From Streptomyces bikiniensis (GTDB taxonomy: Bacteria > Actinomycetota > Actinomycetes > Streptomycetales > Streptomycetaceae), in NCBI GenBank assembly GCA_000716465.1, contig JNWL01000025.1, positions 19,619-83,618 on the forward strand: a stretch of 64,000 nucleotides of DNA, in the 5' to 3' direction. The notes under the pieces were generated by a model. The model was given only the letters and a program-made list of their open reading frames with translations, had not been told where the DNA came from and made no database searches. A program made the translations under genes and the position numbers. Positions 10,204 through 18,623 of the stretch are shown here, piece after piece (within the stretch, counting starts at the first letter, position 1; every line of letters starts with the position of its first letter).

Positions 10204-11214
10204 TCACGTCGGGGAAGGGGCCACCGGGACGCCCGGGACCCCGCTCAGGGCCTCCGCCACCGCCGCCGCGATCCGGGCGTGCCCCCGGTCGTTCGGGTGC
10301 AGGCCGTCCGCCAGGTGCTCCGGGCCGAGCAGCGGGCCGCCGGAGAGGACGAGGAGGTGCCCGTCGCCCTCCGCCGCCAGGTCCCGGCCCGCCCGCTCCA
10401 TGGCCCGGCGCAGCTCCGTGAGGGTCGCCCCGAGGGCGTTGCGGGTGTGTTCGGCCTCCGGGCGCAGGACGGGCGAGACGATCAGCAGCGGGGTCTCGGG
10501 ATGGCCCTTGCGGACGAGCCCGACGAAGGCCCGCACCGTCTCGTACAGCCAGTCGGCCGTGGCGGGCACCCGGGACCAGCAGTTGGTGCCGAAGGCGAGG
10601 GTGATCAGCTCGCCCGGGAGCCGCGCCAACTGCTCGGCGAGGGGCAGCTCGCCGCGCGCCGCGCCCGCGTACCCCAGGTTGACCGGGTCGAGGCCGAGCA
10701 TGCGGCCCGCCGTGGCCGGCCAGGAGCGGGCCGGGCGGGTCGACCACCAGCCCTCCGTGATGGAGTCGCCGTGGACGAGCCAGCGGGGCCGGGTTGGGGC
10801 GGGAGAGAGGGCGCCGCCGACGGCCCGCAGGGCGAGCGGCACGGGCGCCTGGCCCTCCGGCAGGTACACGCTGAAGACGCCGCCGCCCGGGGGCAGCGGG
10901 AGCTTCACGACGGCCTCGGCCGCCGGGGCGACACAGGTCTCCCCGACGAACCGCGCCCCGCTCCACAGCGCGAAGCAGTGGCGCAGGTCCCGCAGCGGGT
11001 CGTCCGGGTCCGGCACGGCCGCCCGGTAGCGCAGCTCCACCGCGCGCGTGCCGGGCGCGGCCGTGAACTCGATCCGCACCCCGATGGGCAGTTCGGCCCG
11101 CGCCGCCACGTCCCACGGCAGCCGCGCCAGGTCGTCCGGGTCGGCCCGCACGGGCCGCTTCCCGTCCAGCCAGGCCGTACCGCGCAGGAACGGTTCCGGG
11201 TCGAGCCAGTCCAC
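10204..11214 (-). CDS. SGNH/GDSL-type hydrolase
   Basis: 336 residues. The GTG at 11214 has GGAGG five bases upstream and is preferred over ATGs further upstream that would add Arg-rich non-conserved sequence. An N-terminal beta domain of about 150 residues precedes the catalytic domain, which shows block I HGDSITEGWW, a Gly/Asn block AFGTNCWSR and block V DGLHPND carrying the Asp-His pair. No signal peptide is evident, so it is probably cytoplasmic. It is an esterase or deacetylase of unknown substrate. Confidence 0.87.
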   Translation of the reverse strand: MDWLDPEPFLRGTAWLDGKRPVRADPDDLARLPWDVAARAELPIGVRIEFTAAPGTRAVELRYRAAVPDPDDPLRDLRHCFALWSGARFVGETCVAPAAEAVVKLPLPPGGGVFSVYLPEGQAPVPLALRAVGGALSPAPTRPRWLVHGDSITEGWWSTRPARSWPATAGRMLGLDPVNLGYAGAARGELPLAEQLARLPGELITLAFGTNCWSRVPATADWLYETVRAFVGLVRKGHPETPLLIVSPVLRPEAEHTRNALGATLTELRRAMERAGRDLAAEGDGHLLVLSGGPLLGPEHLADGLHPNDRGHARIAAAVAEALSGVPGVPVAPSPT

Positions 11215-11327
11215 CGAGGCCTCCGATCGTCGGGCTGCCGGGCCTCGCTGAACGGGTCGTCCGGCACGTGGATCACGCGGGTGCGTGGATCGCTGCATGC
11301 CCCCGATGTACTGATTCATGCGGGGGA

Positions 11328-11387
11328 GCGCAATGTTTCCCCCGTTCGTGCCGCAAGTGCGCAATGATCATCTGCCATTGCGCAACA
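11328..11387. promoter_or_regulatory. Predicted Lrp operator ahead of the amino acid permease
   Basis: A perfect inverted repeat TGCGCAATG-N9-CATTGCGCA (11358-11384) is accompanied by the same half-site GCGCAATG at 11328-11335 and a close copy GCGCAACA at 11380-11387. Forward half-sites start 31 and then 21 bp apart. The array lies in the 342-bp gap between the divergent SGNH and permease genes. Multiple phased half-sites fit the wrapping mode of Lrp octamers. A similar array stands before the amidase gene. The rest of this gap shows no gene. Confidence 0.65.
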
Positions 11388-11556
11388 ACCCTGCATTACG
11401 AGTGCGAACCCCGACCCTTAGGCTCATGCCTCGTACCAGGAGTGGCGGCGACCGCCTGCTCGGCGGTTCCGTCCCCCCGCGGGTCTGCTTCGGCATGCCC
11501 GCACACCGCCGCGGTCCCCGCTCCGCCCCCACAGGCAGCGATAAGGAGCCTCCGCA

Positions 11557-13032
11557 GTGCTGGACCACGGCGCAGCCCCACCGGTCGACGACACGACCGC
11601 CCCCAAGCCCTCCGCCCTCGGCGCCCTCACCCGCCGCAAGCCGGTGGAACTCCTGGTCGCGGAGGGTGGGCAGGGCGAGGGCGGCAGCCTCCGCCGCTCC
11701 CTCTCGATGTGGCAGCTGACCATGATCAGCATCGGCGCCACGCTCGGCACGGGCATCTTCGTCGTCCTCGGCGACGCCGTCCCGGAGGCCGGCCCCGCGG
11801 TCACCCTGGCCTTTGTCGTCGCCGGCCTCGCGGCTCTGTTCTCCGCCCTCTCGTACGCCGAGCTGGCCGGCTCCATACCGGTCGCGGGCTCCTCGTACTC
11901 GTACGCGTACGCAACGATGGGCGAACTCGTCGCCTGGGTCTGCGGCTGGTGCCTGGTCCTGGAGTACGGCGTCTCGGTCGCCGCCGTGGCCGTCGGCTGG
12001 GGCGAGTACCTCAACGAGCTGCTCGACGGCACGATCGGCGTCACCCTCCCCGCCGCGGTCTCCTCGGCCCCCGGCGAGGGCGGCTTCATCAACCTCCCGG
12101 GTCTGGTCGTCGTCCTGCTCGCGATGGTCTTCCTGCTCGGCGGCGCCCGCGAGTCCGCCGTCGTCAACACGATCATGGTCTTCGTGAAGATCGCCGCGCT
12201 CGTGCTCTTCTGCGCCATCGGCTTCATGGGCTTCAAGTCCGGCAACTACGCCGACTTCATGCCGCTCGGCATGGCCGGCGTCGGCGCCGCCGGGGCCACC
12301 CTCTTCTTCTCGTACATCGGCTTCGACGCCGCCTCCACCGCCGGTGAGGAGGCGAAGAACCCGAAGCGCGACCTCCCCCGCGCGATCATGCTCTCGCTGC
12401 TCATCGTCACCGTCCTCTACGTCCTGGTCGCGGCCGTCGCCGTCGGCGCGTGGAACTGGAAGGACTTCGACGGCTCCGAGGCCACGCTCGCCGCGATCAT
12501 GAACGACGTCAGCGGCCAGAAGTTCTGGGGCACCCTGCTCGCCGCCGGCGCCGTCATCTCGATCGCCAGCGTCGTGCTCACCGTGCTCTACGGCCAGACC
12601 CGGGTGCTCTTCGCGATGTCCCGCGACGGCCTCGTTCCCAAGGTCTTCGGCAAGGTCAACGCCAAGACCGGCACCCCCCGCGTCAACACCGTCATCGTGT
12701 CGCTGTTCTGCGGCGCCCTCGCCTCCGTCGTCCCGCTGGGCAAGCTCGTCGACGCCACCAGCATCGGCACCCTGTTCGCCTTCGGTCTGGTCAACGTCGC
12801 GGTGATCGTGCTCCGCAAGACCCGCCCGACGATGGACCGCACCTTCCGCGTGTCGCTCGGCTGGACCTTCCCGATCCTCGGCTTCGCGGCCTGTGCGTAC
12901 CTCATGTACAACCTGGACGCGATCACCTGGGCCGTCTTCGGTTGCTGGATGGCCGCCGGGCTCGTGTTCTACTTCCTGTACGGCATGCGCCGCTCCCGCC
13001 TGGCCACCGCAGCGCCCACAGCAGAGAAGTGA
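11557..13032 (+). CDS. APC-family (basic) amino acid permease
   Basis: 491 residues with about 12 membrane segments, GTG start with AAGGAG upstream. The first helix carries the family motif IGATLGTGIFVVLG; further marks are AGSSYSYAYATMGE, GFDAASTAGEEAKNPKRDLP and LYGQTRVLFAMSRDG, typical of the cationic amino acid transporter group of the APC superfamily. It should import an amino acid with protons. It is followed by an Lrp regulator 10 bp away and then by genes that oxidise lysine or arginine, so a basic amino acid is the likely substrate (inference). Confidence 0.92.
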   Translation: MLDHGAAPPVDDTTAPKPSALGALTRRKPVELLVAEGGQGEGGSLRRSLSMWQLTMISIGATLGTGIFVVLGDAVPEAGPAVTLAFVVAGLAALFSALSYAELAGSIPVAGSSYSYAYATMGELVAWVCGWCLVLEYGVSVAAVAVGWGEYLNELLDGTIGVTLPAAVSSAPGEGGFINLPGLVVVLLAMVFLLGGARESAVVNTIMVFVKIAALVLFCAIGFMGFKSGNYADFMPLGMAGVGAAGATLFFSYIGFDAASTAGEEAKNPKRDLPRAIMLSLLIVTVLYVLVAAVAVGAWNWKDFDGSEATLAAIMNDVSGQKFWGTLLAAGAVISIASVVLTVLYGQTRVLFAMSRDGLVPKVFGKVNAKTGTPRVNTVIVSLFCGALASVVPLGKLVDATSIGTLFAFGLVNVAVIVLRKTRPTMDRTFRVSLGWTFPILGFAACAYLMYNLDAITWAVFGCWMAAGLVFYFLYGMRRSRLATAAPTAEK

Positions 13033-13042
13033 TCCACCCGTA

Positions 13043-13498
13043 GTGCGACTCAACGACCTCGACGAACGCATCGTCCACGCCCTCGCGGAGGACGCCCGCC
13101 GCTCGTACGCCGACATCGGCTCGCTCGTCGGCCTCTCCGCGCCCGCCGTGAAGCGGCGCGTGGACCGGCTCCGGGCCGAGGGCGCCATCACCGGCTTCAC
13201 CGTACGGGTGGACCCGGCGGCGCTCGGCTGGGAGACCGAGGGGTTCGTCGAGATCTACTGCCGCCACAACACCTCGCCGGACGACATCCGGCGGGGTCTG
13301 GAGCGGTACCCCGAGGTGGTGTCCGCGTCGACCGTCACCGGTGACGCGGACGCCGTCGTCCAGGTCTTCGCCTCGGACATGCGCCACTTCGAGCGCGTCC
13401 TGGAGCGGATCGCGGGCGAGCCCTTCGTGGAGCGCACCAAGTCCGTCCTGGTGCTCTCGCCGCTGCTGCGGCGCTTCTCCTCGGGCTCGCCCGCGTAG
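13043..13498 (+). CDS. Lrp/AsnC-family transcriptional regulator
   Basis: 151 residues, GTG start 10 bp after the permease stop. The N-terminal winged helix-turn-helix reads LNDLDERIVHALAEDARRSY then SAPAVKRRVDRLRAEGAITG. The C-terminal RAM domain (ligand and oligomerisation) contains VVSASTVTGDADAVVQVFAS. Such proteins sense an amino acid and control its uptake and breakdown. The location between permease and amidase genes, with repeated GCGCAAYG sites before both, points to local control of basic amino acid use. It appears co-transcribed with the permease, hence feedback on itself. Confidence 0.9.
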   Translation: MRLNDLDERIVHALAEDARRSYADIGSLVGLSAPAVKRRVDRLRAEGAITGFTVRVDPAALGWETEGFVEIYCRHNTSPDDIRRGLERYPEVVSASTVTGDADAVVQVFASDMRHFERVLERIAGEPFVERTKSVLVLSPLLRRFSSGSPA

Positions 13499-13574
13499 GA
13501 CCCGTTCGCGCGGAGCCCGCCGCACAGGACCCGTCCGTTCCGACGGCGCGGCCGTACGGCCCGGCAGGAGCCGT

Positions 13575-13635
13575 GCGCAACGAATCGCCGCTCGGGCCGA
13601 CGATCGCGCAACGGTTCGACGGTCGGTCCGCAACG
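13575..13635. promoter_or_regulatory. Predicted second Lrp operator, before the amidase
   Basis: Direct copies GCGCAACG (13575), GCGCAACG (13606) and CCGCAACG (13628) start 31 and 22 bp apart, nearly the same spacing as the forward half-sites upstream of the permease. The first two extend into 13-bp repeats (GCGCAACGAATCG, GCGCAACGGTTCG). It lies in the 219-bp gap between the lrp gene and the amidase. Confidence 0.55.
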
Positions 13636-13717
13636 GTCGCGCCTTGTCCCGGCCGAGTCCGGAACCGTACCGTTTTTGACGTCTTCCCCCTGTACTCCGG
13701 ACCCCCCGAGGATCGCC

Positions 13718-14524
13718 ATGCCCGCGCTGCGCACCGCCCTGCTCCAGAGCTCCGGCGAGCTCGGTGACGTGGCCGCCAACCTGAAGATCCTCGACGAGGC
13801 CGCCGCCCGCGCCGCCGCCGCCGGGGCGGGCCTGCTGCTCGCCCCCGAGCTGTTCCTCACCGGCTACGCCATCGGCGCCGACATGGCCCGCCTGGCCGAA
13901 CCGGCCGACGGCCCCTCCGCCCGCGCCGCCGCGGCCGTCGCCGTCCGCCACGGCCTGGCCGTCGCCTACGGCTACCCGGAGCGCAACACCGAGGAGCACG
14001 GCGTCCTCCACAACTCGGTGCGGCTGATCGGCGCCGACGGCGTCCCGCTCGCGAACTACCGCAAGACCCACCTCTACGGCGCCTTCGAGAACCAGTGGTT
14101 CACGCCCGGCGGGGAGAACGTCGTCCAGGCCGAGCTCGGCGGCCTCACCGTCGGCCTGATGATCTGCTACGACGTCGAGTTCCCGGAGAACGTACGGGCG
14201 CAGGCCCTGGCCGGCACGGACCTCCTCCTCGTGCCGACCGCGCTCATGCACCCGGCCGAGGTCGTCGCCGAGTCCGTCGTCCCCGTGCGCGCCTTCGAGA
14301 ACCAGCTCTACATCGCGTACGCCAACCGGACCGGCCCCGAGGGCGACTTCGAGTTCGTCGGCCTCTCCGCGCTCGCCGCCCCCGACGGCACCGCCCGGGC
14401 CCGCGCCGGACGCGGCGAGGACCTGGTCGTCGGCGACGTCGACCCCGCCCTCCTGGCGGCCTCCCGCGAGCTGAACCCCTACCTCCGCGACCGGCGCCCG
14501 GACCTCTACGGCCCCCTGGTCTGA
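13718..14524 (+). CDS. Carbon-nitrogen hydrolase, DavA-like (5-aminovaleramidase or 4-guanidinobutyramide hydrolase)
   Basis: 268 residues, a complete nitrilase-superfamily amidase. The catalytic triad is visible: Glu in LLLAPELFLTGY, Lys in NYRKTHLYG and Cys in LMICYDVEFPEN. The sequence resembles Pseudomonas DavA along its length (TGYAIGADMARLAEPADGP, AVAYGYPERN). Together with the following monooxygenase it would convert an amide from lysine or arginine into the free acid (5-aminovalerate or 4-guanidinobutyrate). ATG chosen with a GAG-containing ribosome site. The choice of lysine or arginine cannot be made from sequence. Confidence 0.88.
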   Translation: MPALRTALLQSSGELGDVAANLKILDEAAARAAAAGAGLLLAPELFLTGYAIGADMARLAEPADGPSARAAAAVAVRHGLAVAYGYPERNTEEHGVLHNSVRLIGADGVPLANYRKTHLYGAFENQWFTPGGENVVQAELGGLTVGLMICYDVEFPENVRAQALAGTDLLLVPTALMHPAEVVAESVVPVRAFENQLYIAYANRTGPEGDFEFVGLSALAAPDGTARARAGRGEDLVVGDVDPALLAASRELNPYLRDRRPDLYGPLV

Positions 14525-14576
14525 GCCCCCGTCCTCCCGCCCCACCCTTCTTTTCCGCGCAAGGAGTCCGTACCCC

Positions 14577-16268
14577 ATGACGTCCACGGTGCCCAACGCC
14601 GTCCAGCACACCGACGCGCAGCCGCCGATCACCATGTTCGGTCCGGACTTCCCGTACGCCTACGACGACTTCCTGGCCCACCCGGCCGGGCTCGGCCAGA
14701 TACCGGCGACCGAGCACGGCACCGAGATCGCGGTCATCGGCGGCGGCCTGTCCGGGATCATCGCCGCGTACGAGCTGATGAAGATGGGCCTCAAGCCCGT
14801 CGTCTACGAGGCCGACCAGATCGGCGGCCGGCTGCGGACGGTCGGCTTCGAGGGCTGCGACGACTCGCTGACCGCCGAGATGGGCGCCATGCGCTTCCCG
14901 CCCTCCTCGACCGCGCTCCAGCACTACATCGACCTGGTCGGCCTGGAGACCACGCCCTTCCCGAACCCGCTCTCCCCGGCCACCCCCTCGACCGTGGTGG
15001 ACCTCAAGGGCGAGTCGCACTACGCCGAGACCATCGACGACCTGCCGCAGGTCTACCGCGACGTCGCCGCCGCCTGGGGCAAGTGCCTCGAAGAGGGCGC
15101 CGACTTCTCCGACATGAACACCGCGATGCGCGAGCGGGACGTCCCGCGCATCCGCGAGATCTGGGCGCAGCTGGTCGAGAAGCTCGACAACCAGACCTTC
15201 TACGGCTTCCTCTGCGAGTCCGAGGCCTTCAAGTCCTTCCGGCACCGCGAGATCTTCGGCCAGGTCGGCTTCGGCACCGGCGGCTGGGACACCGACTTCC
15301 CCAACTCCATCCTGGAGATCCTCCGCGTCGTCTACACCGAGGCCGACGACCACCACCGCGGCATCGTCGGCGGCTCGCAGCAGCTCCCGCTGCGCCTGTG
15401 GGAGCGCGAGCCGGAGAAGATCGTGCACTGGGCGCAGGGCACCTCCCTCAGCTCCCTGCACGGCGGCGACCCGAAGCCGGCCGTGACCCGGCTGAACCGG
15501 ACCGCCGGCAACCGGATCACGGTCACCGACGCCTCCGGCGACATCCGCACGTACCGGGCGGCGGTCTTCACCGCGCAGTCCTGGATGCTGCTGTCCAAGA
15601 TCGCCTGCGACGACTCGCTCTTCCCGATCGACCACTGGACGGCGATCGAGCGCACCCACTACATGGAGTCGTCCAAGCTGTTCGTGCCGGTGGACCGGCC
15701 GTTCTGGCTGGACAAGGACGAGGACACCGGGCGGGACGTCATGTCGATGACGCTGACCGACCGGATGACCCGCGGCACGTACCTCCTGGACGACGGTCCG
15801 GGCAAGCCGGCCACGATCTGCCTCTCGTACACCTGGTGCGACGACAGCCTGAAGTGGCTGCCGCTGTCCGCGAACGAGCGGATGGAGGTCATGCTGAAGT
15901 CGCTCGGCGAGATCTACCCGAAGGTCGACATCCGGAAGCACATCATCGGCAACCCGGTGACGGTCTCCTGGGAGAACGAGCCCTACTTCATGGGCGCCTT
16001 CAAGGCGAACCTGCCGGGCCACTACCGCTACCAGCGGCGCCTGTTCACGCACTTCATGCAGGACCGGCTGCCGGAGGACAAGCGGGGCATCTTCCTCGCC
16101 GGCGACGACATCTCCTGGACGGCCGGCTGGGCCGAGGGCGCGGTGCAGACGGCGCTCAACGCGGTCTGGGGCGTGATGCACCACCTGGGCGGTTCCACCG
16201 ACGCCACCAACCCGGGCCCGGGCGACGTCTACGACGAGATCGCCCCGGTCGAGCTGCCGGAGGACTGA
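14577..16268 (+). CDS. Flavin monooxygenase, DavB-like (lysine or arginine 2-monooxygenase)
   Basis: 563 residues. The N-terminal MFGPDFPYAYDDFLAHPAG is close to Pseudomonas DavB. The FAD dinucleotide fold is EIAVIGGGLSGIIAAYELMK with YEADQIGGRLRT. Amine-oxidase marks are AEMGAMRFPPSS, FGQVGFGTGGWDTDFPNS and the C-terminal flavin motif GIFLAGDDISWTAGWAEGAVQ. DavB-type enzymes oxidatively decarboxylate the amino acid to an amide, the substrate of the neighbouring amidase, 52 bp upstream. Streptomycetes are known to degrade arginine by this oxygenase route, so arginine is as likely as lysine. No transaminase for the next step is nearby. Confidence 0.9.
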   Translation: MTSTVPNAVQHTDAQPPITMFGPDFPYAYDDFLAHPAGLGQIPATEHGTEIAVIGGGLSGIIAAYELMKMGLKPVVYEADQIGGRLRTVGFEGCDDSLTAEMGAMRFPPSSTALQHYIDLVGLETTPFPNPLSPATPSTVVDLKGESHYAETIDDLPQVYRDVAAAWGKCLEEGADFSDMNTAMRERDVPRIREIWAQLVEKLDNQTFYGFLCESEAFKSFRHREIFGQVGFGTGGWDTDFPNSILEILRVVYTEADDHHRGIVGGSQQLPLRLWEREPEKIVHWAQGTSLSSLHGGDPKPAVTRLNRTAGNRITVTDASGDIRTYRAAVFTAQSWMLLSKIACDDSLFPIDHWTAIERTHYMESSKLFVPVDRPFWLDKDEDTGRDVMSMTLTDRMTRGTYLLDDGPGKPATICLSYTWCDDSLKWLPLSANERMEVMLKSLGEIYPKVDIRKHIIGNPVTVSWENEPYFMGAFKANLPGHYRYQRRLFTHFMQDRLPEDKRGIFLAGDDISWTAGWAEGAVQTALNAVWGVMHHLGGSTDATNPGPGDVYDEIAPVELPED

Positions 16269-16269
16269 G

Positions 16270-16303
16270 CCGTACGGCTCGGGGCCGGGCCGGAGCCGTA
16301 CGG
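16270..16303. terminator. Hairpin after the monooxygenase gene
   Basis: CCGTACGGCTC and its exact complement GAGCCGTACGG surround a 12-base GC-rich loop, between convergent genes. Confidence 0.75.
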
Positions 16304-16325
16304 TCCGGGGCCCGGTCGGGGAGGT

Positions 16326-17033
16326 TCACGGCCTGGTCAGGGGCGTGAGCAGCATCCGCCCCACCAGGCCCACCGACCGGTCGAGACGCTCGGTGAACTC
16401 CCCGGCCAGCTCGGGCAGGCCGCGCAGCTGCCAGAGCGAGCGCGCCGCCAGCCAGGCCCCGTCCCTGGCCCGGTCCAGGGACCAGCAGCCGAGCAGATGG
16501 GTGAGCGGGTCCGCGAGCTCCAGGAGGTCCGGGCCCGGCATCAGCTCCTCCCGGATGCGCTCCTCCAGGAGGACGAGGACGTCCCCGACCCGGTCGAACT
16601 CGTCCTCCAGGTCGGCGGGCGCGCACTCCAGGTCCCGGCAGGCGTCCACGACGGCGAGCGCCAGGTCGTGGCCGATGTGCGCGTTGATCCCGGCGAGGGC
16701 GAACTGGAGCGGCCGTACGCCGGGATGGCGCCGGTAGCGGAAGAGGGGCCGCCAGCAGGCGGGTGCCGGGCCCCCGCCGGCGAGGGAGTCGACCGCCGCG
16801 AGGTACCGCTCGGCGAACCGCACGTCGAGCGTGGCGGCGGCCCGCCGGTCCTCGAAGGTGCCCGCCTCGATGGCGTGGCCGATCTCCTCGGTGACGGTCA
16901 GGTAGACCCGGTTGAAGACGGCGACCCCGTCGGCCGGGTGCCAGGCCGAGCGGAGCGCCCGCATCCGGTCCACCACGGGATCGACGGCGACGAAGGGTCC
17001 GAGTTGCTGCCCGAGCTGCTGGGTCTGCGTCAT
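16326..17033 (-). CDS. DUF5995-family protein
   Basis: 235 residues, soluble and helical. Family-like blocks are FNRVYLTVTEEI, RFAERYLAAVDS, CWRPLFRYRRHPGVRPLQFA and GINAHIGHDLALAVV, the last carrying a conserved His pair region. Function is unknown. It is transcribed alone, convergent to the monooxygenase and 73 bp from the permease gene on the same strand, so co-transcription with the permease is possible. No signal peptide. Confidence 0.78.
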   Translation of the reverse strand: MTQTQQLGQQLGPFVAVDPVVDRMRALRSAWHPADGVAVFNRVYLTVTEEIGHAIEAGTFEDRRAAATLDVRFAERYLAAVDSLAGGGPAPACWRPLFRYRRHPGVRPLQFALAGINAHIGHDLALAVVDACRDLECAPADLEDEFDRVGDVLVLLEERIREELMPGPDLLELADPLTHLLGCWSLDRARDGAWLAARSLWQLRGLPELAGEFTERLDRSVGLVGRMLLTPLTRP

Positions 17034-17106
17034 GGGGGCAGGCTCTCAGCAGCCGGGCCCGCGGGGGAGCCTTCCGGGCCCGGCTTCCCCGGAACGGGCG
17101 AATCCC

Positions 17107-18501
17107 TCAGCCCTTCGCCCCGCCGTCCGCGCCGCTCTCGTACGAGCTGGTGCCGGAGTCCAGGAGCGGTTCCTGCTCCTTGAGGTGGGCCGGGGCGAAG
17201 GCCCGCAGCACGTGGTAGCCGGTGATGACGACGATCGTGCCGAGGGCGATGCCGCCCAGCTCGAAGGTGTCGGTGAAGGTCAGCTTCACGCCGCCGACGC
17301 CGATGATGATGCCGGCGGCGGCCGGGACCAGGTTGAGCGGGTTGCGCAGGTCCACCTTGGCGTTGATCCAGATCTGGGCGCCGAGCAGGCCGATCATGCC
17401 GTACAGGATGACGGTGATGCCGCCGAGGACGCCGCCGGGGATGGCGGCGACGACCGCGCCGAACTTCGGGCAGAGGCCGAAGAGCAGCGCGAAGCCGGCC
17501 GCGGCCCAGTAGGCGGCGGTCGAGTAGACGCGGGTGGCGGCCATGACGCCGATGTTCTCGGAGTACGTGGTGTTCGGCGGGCCGCCCACGGCGGTCGACA
17601 GCATCGAGGCGGCGCCGTCGGCGGCGATCGCGGTGCCGAGCTTGTCGTCGAGGTCGTTCCCGGTCATCTCGCCGACGGCCTTGACGTGCCCGGCGTTCTC
17701 GGCGATCAGGGCGATGACCACGGGCAGCGCGACCAGGATCGCGGACCACTCGAAGCTGGGGCCGTGGAAGGAGGGCAGGCCGATCCAGTCGGCCTGCGAG
17801 ACGCCGGAGAGGTCGAGCCGCCAGTGGTCGGTGACCTGCCCGGACGGCGACACGGAGTGGATCCTGCCGAAGATCAGGTCGAGGATCCAGGACAGGGCGT
17901 AGCCGAAGACCAGGCCGAGGAAGATCGCGATCCGGGACCAGAAGCCGCGCAGACAGACCACGGCCAGGCCGGTGAACAGCATCACCAGGAGCGCCGTCCA
18001 CTGGTCCTGCGGCCAGTACGTGGCCGCGGTGACCGGGGCCAGGTTGAAGCCGATCAGCATGACGACGGCGCCGGTCACGACCGGGGGCATCGCCGCGTGG
18101 ATGATCCGCGCGCCGAACCTCCGCACCGCGAGGCCCGCCAGGAAGAGCACGGCGCCGACCACCAGGACCGCGCCGGTCACGGTGGCGCTGGTGCCGCCGG
18201 AGGCCCGGATGGCGGCGGCGACGCCGACGAAGGAGAGCGAGCAGCCCAGATAGGACGGGACCGTGCCCCGGGTCGCCAGGAGGAAGATCGCGGTCGCGAC
18301 GCCGGACATCATGATCGCGAGGTTCGGGTCCAGGCCCATGAGCACCGGAGCCACGAAGGACGCCCCGAACATCGCCACCACGTGCTGGGCGCCGAGTCCG
18401 ACGGTCCGGGGCCAGGAGAGCCGCTCGTCCGGGCGGACGACGGCCCCCGGAGCGGGTGTTCTCCCGTCCCCGTGCAGGGTCCAGCGCACGCCGAGGTTCA
18501 T
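17107..18501 (-). CDS. Uracil/xanthine permease, NCS2 family
   Basis: 464 residues from the ATG at 18501, which has GGGAGC upstream; an ATG 13 codons earlier lacks a ribosome site. About 14 membrane segments. NCS2 marks include AQHVVAMFGASFVAPVLMG, the substrate-site Glu in LIAENAGHVKAV and the motif GGPPNTTYSENIGVMA. It imports uracil or a related nucleobase with protons. The C-terminal tail is hydrophilic. Confidence 0.92.
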   Translation of the reverse strand: MNLGVRWTLHGDGRTPAPGAVVRPDERLSWPRTVGLGAQHVVAMFGASFVAPVLMGLDPNLAIMMSGVATAIFLLATRGTVPSYLGCSLSFVGVAAAIRASGGTSATVTGAVLVVGAVLFLAGLAVRRFGARIIHAAMPPVVTGAVVMLIGFNLAPVTAATYWPQDQWTALLVMLFTGLAVVCLRGFWSRIAIFLGLVFGYALSWILDLIFGRIHSVSPSGQVTDHWRLDLSGVSQADWIGLPSFHGPSFEWSAILVALPVVIALIAENAGHVKAVGEMTGNDLDDKLGTAIAADGAASMLSTAVGGPPNTTYSENIGVMAATRVYSTAAYWAAAGFALLFGLCPKFGAVVAAIPGGVLGGITVILYGMIGLLGAQIWINAKVDLRNPLNLVPAAAGIIIGVGGVKLTFTDTFELGGIALGTIVVITGYHVLRAFAPAHLKEQEPLLDSGTSSYESGADGGAKG

Positions 18502-18569
18502 GAGGTCGCTCCCGTTCTCCGGTTCCGGCGGTCGCGTCATGACCGCAAAAGATCAGCCACATGGTATGC

Positions 18570-18621
18570 GCGGTCACCGGCCGGGGACGCCCGGGAGGAC
18601 GGCGCCCCGGCCGGTGACCGC
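18570..18621 (-). terminator. Hairpin after the MFS gene
   Basis: Perfect 17-bp arms GCGGTCACCGGCCGGGG and complement with an 18-base loop, 3 bp downstream of the MFS stop codon. Confidence 0.85.
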
Positions 18622-18623
18622 CG

